A stretch of DNA of 37,913 bases from Chloroflexota bacterium (lineage in GTDB: Bacteria > Chloroflexota > UBA11872 > UBA12225): the NCBI GenBank assembly GCA_009693165.1, contig SHXX01000013.1, forward strand, positions 1-37,913, in the 5' to 3' direction. Positions 33,290-37,913 of the stretch are shown here, piece by piece (position 1 is the first letter of the stretch; each line of letters opens with the position of its first letter). Position numbers and translations under genes: made by a program. The notes beneath the pieces were generated by a model that saw only the letters and a program-made list of their open reading frames with translations, was not told the DNA's origin and did not search any database.

Positions 33290-34690
33290 ATGCTAGGTGA
33301 CCGTGCGCTTCGCGGCGATGTGATCCGGCTCGCGTGGCCAGCGGTCGTTGAACAGTTGCTTGCCACGAGTGTGGGCCTCGTGGACGTGGCAGTGATCGGT
33401 CGACTTGGGTCGTCATCGCTTGCAGGTTCCGGGCTTGGTCTCCAGATCATGATGGTCGCGCTCAGCGGGCTCAGTGCCTTCGGGATCGGGACGACCATTC
33501 TCGTTGCACAGGCGACCGGGCGTCGCGACCCGTTGGGTTCGGCGACTGCTCTCCGGCAGGGGCTTACCCTTGGCACCGCACTCAGCGTCACCCTCACCAT
33601 TGTCGGGCTACTGGTTGCCGCTCCCCTGATGATTTTCCTTGGTGGCTCCGGCGACGTGGCAGCGATAGGCACAATCTTCCTTCAGGTATCGCTCTTGGGA
33701 ATGGTGCCCCTGACCCTGCAGTTCGCCCTTGGCGGTGCGATGCGTGGCGCCGGAAACAGCCGCACGCCGATGGTTGCCGGTGCCCTTGTCAACGTGATCA
33801 ACATCGTCGGCGCGTTTGGCCTCGCGTTCGGAGAGTTGGGGATGCCGAACCTTGGCATTGCCGGTCCGCCGGTCGCAGCGAACATCTCACGCGTCGTTGG
33901 CGTGGCCTACCTGCTTGCCGTACTCACCCTGGCGTCCGCACCCGCCGGTTTACGGATTGGCCGCCTAGCTCCGGTCGGGGCCTTGGGGTGGAGGCCCTCA
34001 GCCGCCCTTACTCGCCAGTTCGTCCGACTGAGCCTTCCGTCGGTCATCGAGCAACTTTCCATCTCATTCATGTTCCTTGTGATGGGACGCCTCCTGCTCA
34101 CCCTCGGAACAACCGTCTTCGTGGCGCAGCGGATCAGCTTCAGCGCCGGTGGGATCACGTGGCTACCCGTGATTGGACTCACGACCGCGACTACCGCACT
34201 GGTGGGACAGGCCATTGGGGCGCGAGACTTCGATCGGGTACGCGCAGTGACTCGCTTCTCCCAGGTGCTTTGCGTGACCTGGATGATCGGGATCGGCGTC
34301 ATCTTCGCGTTCACCGCGCGCCTGATCGCTGGCGCCTTCACCACTGACGACGTGATCGTGGAAGCGGCGGCCGGAGGCCTCTACGCATTGGTTCCGGCGC
34401 TACCCGTGTTCGCAATCAACATGATCACCTCCGGGGCACTGCGAGGGACCGGGGACACGACCTTCCCGATGGTCAGCCAGGTCACGACCACCTGGTGCGT
34501 TACGATGCCATGTGTCTGGATCTTCTCAACCTACCTAGGGTGGGGACTGATGGGTGCGTACCTCGCGTTCGCGGTCTCGTCGTCAATAAGCTGCCTTGCG
34601 CTCACCAATCGTCTGCTTGCGGAACGCTGGCGAACATCCGGAACGAAAATCGCCGGGCGCATCGCATCGATTGGACACGTTGGCGACTGA
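33290..34690 (+). CDS. MATE-family efflux transporter, copy 2
   Basis: 466 aa from ATG 33290. It aligns along its whole length with the preceding MATE protein: helix 1 WPAVVEQLL, LSGLSAFGIGTTILVAQATGR, MVPLTLQFALGGAMRGAGNSRTPMV, LSLPSVIEQLS and SGALRGTGDTTFPM. It lacks the Pro-rich N-terminal extension of copy 1. Tandem duplication followed by divergence is the simplest explanation; the pair could act as two independent pumps or as a heteromeric one. Substrates unknown. A MazG-like gene follows 39 bp after the stop. Confidence 0.9.
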   Translation: MLGDRALRGDVIRLAWPAVVEQLLATSVGLVDVAVIGRLGSSSLAGSGLGLQIMMVALSGLSAFGIGTTILVAQATGRRDPLGSATALRQGLTLGTALSVTLTIVGLLVAAPLMIFLGGSGDVAAIGTIFLQVSLLGMVPLTLQFALGGAMRGAGNSRTPMVAGALVNVINIVGAFGLAFGELGMPNLGIAGPPVAANISRVVGVAYLLAVLTLASAPAGLRIGRLAPVGALGWRPSAALTRQFVRLSLPSVIEQLSISFMFLVMGRLLLTLGTTVFVAQRISFSAGGITWLPVIGLTTATTALVGQAIGARDFDRVRAVTRFSQVLCVTWMIGIGVIFAFTARLIAGAFTTDDVIVEAAAGGLYALVPALPVFAINMITSGALRGTGDTTFPMVSQVTTTWCVTMPCVWIFSTYLGWGLMGAYLAFAVSSSISCLALTNRLLAERWRTSGTKIAGRIASIGHVGD

Positions 34691-34729
34691 CGTCGCACCG
34701 GCCCGCCCTGACGTTCCTGGAGGCACGCA

Positions 34730-35302
34730 TTGGACACCGATCTGAGACCCTCACGGCCGTGGCAGGCGCGGATCCGGGCGGTCAACGCCGCGAATGGTTG
34801 GGCCGCGCCGACGGGGACCGGCGAGTGGCGCGAGATCGTCACCAGGCTTGCACTTGCGAACACCGAAGTTGCCGAGGCGATTGAGGTTGTTCGACGCCGG
34901 CCACTTGATCGACCACATCTTGCCGAGGAGCTCGCGGACGTAGTCATCCGCTTGTTCGATCTTGGCGAGGGGCTTGGGATCGAGGTCCTCGGGCAGGATG
35001 CCCATGATGTGACCCCATCCGGGTCCGAAATGGTTGCAATCGGCCTAACCGACCAAACGGACACCACCGGTCTCGTCGTTGCACTGGGGATCATCGGGGC
35101 GAGGATCGCACGGCCAATCCCGGCATTCACGGCACCTGAACGCGCACCGGCGATGTCTGCGCTTGCTCACGACATCGGTGTCGCGTGCACCCTCGCGATT
35201 GAGCTTGCGGGTTGCCTCGGCCTCAATCTCCGCGATGCCATCGATTCCAAGATCACGCTCAATGCATCCCGTGGCTTCCACCACGGTGGCAAGGCGATCT
35301 GA
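34730..35302 (+). CDS. MazG-like all-alpha NTP pyrophosphohydrolase
   Basis: 190 aa from a TTG start at 34730, chosen for its GGAGG 7 nt upstream. The diagnostic MazG metal site E-x-x-E...E-x-x-D is present as Glu46-x2-Glu49 and Glu67-x2-Asp70 in two helices. The C-terminal SKITLNASRGFHHGGKAI matches the usual KxxxNxxRxxxHGGK end. These enzymes hydrolyse (d)NTPs to monophosphate and pyrophosphate, clearing abnormal nucleotides. The region between (residues about 85-155) is longer than in minimal members and may form a second helical half. Possibly cotranscribed with the second MATE gene. Confidence 0.87.
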   Translation: MDTDLRPSRPWQARIRAVNAANGWAAPTGTGEWREIVTRLALANTEVAEAIEVVRRRPLDRPHLAEELADVVIRLFDLGEGLGIEVLGQDAHDVTPSGSEMVAIGLTDQTDTTGLVVALGIIGARIARPIPAFTAPERAPAMSALAHDIGVACTLAIELAGCLGLNLRDAIDSKITLNASRGFHHGGKAI

Positions 35303-35452
35303 GGATCCAACGGCTAGTTATCAAGGAAAAGACCTCCGAATGGTGACCCAATGCGGGAAGGCCCGGACTGCGATCCGTCGCCGGCTTCAACAGCAACTGC
35401 CCGGCCGCGCACTCAAGCCCGGTGCAGTCGTCTTGCCAGACACCGTTCCCGC

Positions 35453-35480
35453 GAACGAATGCGTCCTTTCGGTTCTTTTT
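35453..35480 (+). terminator. Weak terminator after the MazG-like gene
   Basis: GAACGAA pairs imperfectly with TTCGGTTC (one bulge), followed by five T in an unusually AT-rich patch, about 150 bp after the stop. Confidence 0.35.
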
Positions 35481-35650
35481 ATTCCTATGCATTTCTTCAT
35501 GCCCGCGCGTCGCCTCGCCCGGCACGGCGAGCGGGGGTCTCGGGAAGTGCCCGGCTGCGGAACCGGTGGGGGTAAGGCGGGGCGCCTGGCACCAGGCCAG
35601 ATTGCGCGCGGGGAGGGGGAAAACCCGGCTGGATTCCGCAGGCACCGCGA

Positions 35651-35715
35651 AAATGGCCGATTCCCGGGCCCTATCGCAACTCCGGGGCCATTTCCGGGGT
35701 GTTTTGCGAGTTGCG
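35651..35715. repeat. Two interleaved perfect inverted repeats
   Basis: AAATGGCC (35651-35658) with GGCCATTT (35686-35693), and CGCAACTC (35675-35682) with GAGTTGCG (35708-35715). The second left arm lies inside the first loop while its right arm lies outside, which is a pseudoknot-like order. Could be a structured RNA, but no known family is recognised. Confidence 0.45.
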
Positions 35716-35860
35716 AAAACCGGATGCGGAAACGATTGCAGCGTGGTGACTCCGTAGTGGCATGCCGAAAAAAGATGCACGCCGATGCATCAGGTATGAG
35801 GAAACCGGGATGGGTAGGGCAACCACACCACCCGGGTGGATTTCGCAGTTCGCTCCTGCA

Positions 35861-35891
35861 GATCCCTAAAACCCCTCAAGGGGACTGAAAC
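35861..35891. repeat. Solitary CRISPR-repeat-like sequence
   Basis: The stretch has a short central palindrome CCCCTcaAGGGG and ends in ACTGAAAC, the terminal GAAAC pattern seen in many CRISPR direct repeats. No second copy lies within the following 400 bp, and no cas gene is in the window, so this is not an array. A remnant or a coincidental hairpin are both possible. Confidence 0.35.
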
Positions 35892-36250
35892 GAGCGGATC
35901 CCTGGTCCGCGGACATCCCTGCCCGTACGGCTTGACCTCCGGTGTGCCGCGCGACCCGTGAGACGAGCAGGGCGGACCGGAACACGGCAATCCCGGCGAA
36001 GGGTCCCGGCCACCACGCACGCACGCCGTTTCCGTTGCGCCCGGGTAGTTGGGAGTACGGCATGGTCTTCGGGCCGTTCCCGGAGTAGCGTGGCGGTGGG
36101 GTTGGTGATGAAGCGGGCAGGGATGCCCGCGGACAGTGACCGGAGGCACGCCGCCGCGATGAAGAAGGACCCCCTTCACGACCAGTATGACCCGTAGGCT
36201 TGCACCGAACGTGATCCCGGAGCCAGGTGGTCCAGTCAGCTGGGCTGTCG

Positions 36251-37852
36251 TCACGATGCCAACACACGTCCCCGGTGAACGCCGGTTGGTTCACCTCCGG
36301 TCATCGCCACGGCACCGTTCACGATCACGGTGTCGATGCCAGAGGCGTACTGGTGAGGGTCCGTGAATGTTGCGTGATCGGTCACCGTGCCGGGATCAAG
36401 GATTGCAAGGTCGGCGGCCAGACCGGTCCTGATCCAACCACGGTCCTGCAAGCCAAGACGCGTCGCTACCTTGCCACTCATCCGGTGCACCGCGTCTTCC
36501 AGGGAGAGTACGCCAAGATCACGCACGTACCGGCCAAGCACCCGTGCCGCCGCACCATAGTTCCGGGGATGGGGACGGCCGACACCTGTTGGCCCACCGA
36601 TGGTCAGGGCCGAACCATCCGACCCGACCATGATCCGGGGATGACGGAGGAACACCTGCATGTCCTCTTCCGTCCGATAGAAGAAGATGACCTGCATGCG
36701 ACCCTCATCGTCACGCATCAGGTCAAGGGCGGCGTCAATCGGGGCTACGCCACGGGTTGCGGCGAGTTCGACGAAGTTCATCCCTTCGGCATGCGCCCAT
36801 TCCGGATTCTCAACCCGACAGATAAGCAATCGGTCCCAATGCCACGGCCAACCGGCGAGAAGGCCGTTTGCCTCCATGTCTTCACGGATACGTGCGCGGG
36901 TAGCCGGGTCCTTCAGGCGGGCGACGGTCTCCAGACGTCCGCCAGACTGCGCCCACCAGGGCAGGCATTGCGAGAAGCCGGAACTTGATGCGGCGTATGG
37001 ATAGACGTCGCCCGTCACGTCAAGCCCGGCAACCGCTACCGTGTCCAGTTCGTCCATCACTTCACCGGCCGACCCCCAACGTCGCGGGTCGTTCACGGCC
37101 ATGTGGGCGAGATGGACCGGAACACCGGCGCGGTGCCCGATGTCGAATGCCTCGCGCATGCCCGTCGGACCTGCCGCCGTGTCCCCACGCGTGTGGCTGC
37201 AATAGAGGCGCCCGCGATACCGCGCAAGCGTCTTGCACAAGTTCACGACCTCGTCAGTATCGCCGTAGGCACTAGGTGGCAAGGTCAGTCCGGTTGAGAG
37301 GCCAAACGCGCCTTCATCGAGGGCGCGCGCAAGCACGCGGCCCATCTCGTCCTGTTCGTCAGCCGTCGCCGGTCGATCGTCGAAACCAAGCACCGCACCA
37401 CGGATCGCACTGTGGCCTACAAGCGGCGCGAGGTTGATGCCAATCCCCTGGGAGTTCAGGGTCTCGCGGTAGCCGTGCAGGCTTTCCCACCCCCACGGAA
37501 CCTCGCCGGCGATTGCAAACAGCGACTCCCGCAGGACCTGGGCGCGGGCGGGATCGTGAGCGACCGGGTACGGGGTCATGCCACAGTTGCCAACGACGTC
37601 GGTGGTGACACCTTGGCGGAGTTTGCTCCACCCACGCGCATCGGCACGGACGGTCAGGTCCGAGTGGGTATGCATGTCGATGAAGCCGGGCGTGACGACT
37701 TTCCCGGTTGCATCGACGATTTTCACTGCAGTCGCGCCGTCAAGGCTTCCGACCGCGACGATCCGGTCACCCTGTACCGCAACATCCGCCTTGTACGACG
37801 GGGCACCCGTGCCATCAATGACCGTGCCACCAGTGATCAGGATGTCGAACAT
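36251..37852 (-). CDS. D-aminoacylase (N-acyl-D-amino-acid deacylase), amidohydrolase superfamily
   Basis: 533 aa from ATG 37852-37850, preceded by GAGGGAGA. Amidohydrolase features are DILITGGTVIDGTGAP at the N-terminus, the metal site HTHSDL (His61, His63), GNCG with Cys90, which is the D-aminoacylase-specific metal ligand, SHTRGDT and HLAHM further on, and GSDGSAL carrying the catalytic Asp. Length fits the D-aminoacylase/dihydroorotase-like subgroup (about 480-540). It hydrolyses N-acyl-D-amino acids to D-amino acid and fatty acid or acetate; N-acyl-D-glutamate and -aspartate variants exist. Together with the dipeptide epimerase, it fits D-amino-acid scavenging. Only 61 bp of upstream sequence is visible. 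Confidence 0.9.
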   Translation of the reverse strand: MFDILITGGTVIDGTGAPSYKADVAVQGDRIVAVGSLDGATAVKIVDATGKVVTPGFIDMHTHSDLTVRADARGWSKLRQGVTTDVVGNCGMTPYPVAHDPARAQVLRESLFAIAGEVPWGWESLHGYRETLNSQGIGINLAPLVGHSAIRGAVLGFDDRPATADEQDEMGRVLARALDEGAFGLSTGLTLPPSAYGDTDEVVNLCKTLARYRGRLYCSHTRGDTAAGPTGMREAFDIGHRAGVPVHLAHMAVNDPRRWGSAGEVMDELDTVAVAGLDVTGDVYPYAASSSGFSQCLPWWAQSGGRLETVARLKDPATRARIREDMEANGLLAGWPWHWDRLLICRVENPEWAHAEGMNFVELAATRGVAPIDAALDLMRDDEGRMQVIFFYRTEEDMQVFLRHPRIMVGSDGSALTIGGPTGVGRPHPRNYGAAARVLGRYVRDLGVLSLEDAVHRMSGKVATRLGLQDRGWIRTGLAADLAILDPGTVTDHATFTDPHQYASGIDTVIVNGAVAMTGGEPTGVHRGRVLAS

Positions 37853-37913
37853 CGCGTCTCTCCCTCGCCTAACGCCATTTGGGTGCCACCGTTGCCGGCA
37901 CACGATATCCGCA

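Larger units (their letters stand above)
35303..36250. other. About 950 bp without a convincing gene, with structured repeats
   Basis: Frames here lack ribosome sites and run through both low-complexity and G/C-rich sequence. The stretch holds a weak terminator at the left, interleaved inverted repeats at 35651-35715 and a CRISPR-repeat-like motif at 35861-35891. Minus-strand frames from 35.9-36.3 kb give Arg/Pro-rich products that I judge as shadows. It could be a degraded gene, an unrecognised RNA or an integration scar. Confidence 0.5.

Noticed and set aside
35079-35888. Long plus-strand frame of 269 codons across the MazG end and the gap
   Set aside because: It starts inside mazG in another frame, is Arg/Pro/Gly-rich without motifs, and has no ribosome site.
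35892-36250. Possible CRISPR array following the repeat-like motif
   Set aside because: No second repeat copy at spacer distance and no cas genes in the window.
35866-36294. Minus-strand frames beside the D-aminoacylase end, considered as a transposase remnant
   Set aside because: None of the three frames gives recognisable transposase motifs; they overlap the D-aminoacylase C-terminus in other frames.

Overview
The window reads as a chromosomal segment of a GC-rich bacterium, most likely a member of the Chloroflexota (Thermomicrobia-like or a relative). This rests on gene style (an orphan Tat/lipoprotein solute-binding protein, a peptidase-MA-like membrane protein, CysO-like carriers, frequent GTG/TTG starts and likely leaderless starts) and not on any marker gene, so the phylum is an inference. 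I found no rRNA, tRNA, phage or CRISPR array. The only mobile DNA is the tail of a transposase at the left edge.

Layout. 1-2.5 kb: transposase end, an unknown gene, a frameshifted comF and another unknown gene. 2.5-6 kb: Ldh2-type dehydrogenase, RraA-like protein and a solute-binding lipoprotein, closed by a terminator. 6-10 kb: a frameshifted FAD oxidoreductase, a small membrane protein, a sugar-nucleotide-type epimerase and a dipeptide epimerase. 10-16 kb: a small gene behind a LexA-box-like operator, an Fsr-like MFS exporter, small genes, an L,D-transpeptidase and a peptidase-MA-like protein that has lost its zinc site. 16-19 kb: metF and an FGGY sugar kinase.

18.9-28.1 kb is the most interesting part, a sulfur-trafficking island. 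On the plus strand it holds a cysteine-free (CymR-like) Rrf2 regulator behind a perfect inverted repeat, a DUF1858 protein, a CysK-type synthase, a 372-residue fusion of a MoaD/CysO-like sulfur carrier to a MoeB/ThiF adenylyltransferase, a JAMM metalloprotease, and a three-cysteine LarE. On the minus strand a canonical SAM-I riboswitch with intrinsic terminator controls a threonine-synthase-like enzyme and a stand-alone 91-residue CysO-like carrier ending in Gly-Gly, followed by a terminator. The carrier domain of the fusion aligns with the free carrier without gaps, so its Gly-Gly lies exactly where the free protein stops. I propose protein-thiocarboxylate sulfur transfer in which the fusion (perhaps after JAMM processing) activates carriers for CysK and for the riboswitch-controlled ThrC-like enzyme, the latter possibly making homocysteine from O-phosphohomoserine instead of threonine.

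28-38 kb: FAD oxidoreductase, M42 peptidase, GNAT acetyltransferase, two tandem paralogous MATE exporters, a MazG-like protein, about 950 bp without a convincing gene (but with interleaved inverted repeats and one CRISPR-repeat-like motif), and a D-aminoacylase at the right edge. Several genes (dipeptide epimerase, M32 and M42 peptidases, D-aminoacylase) suggest scavenging of peptides and D-amino acids.
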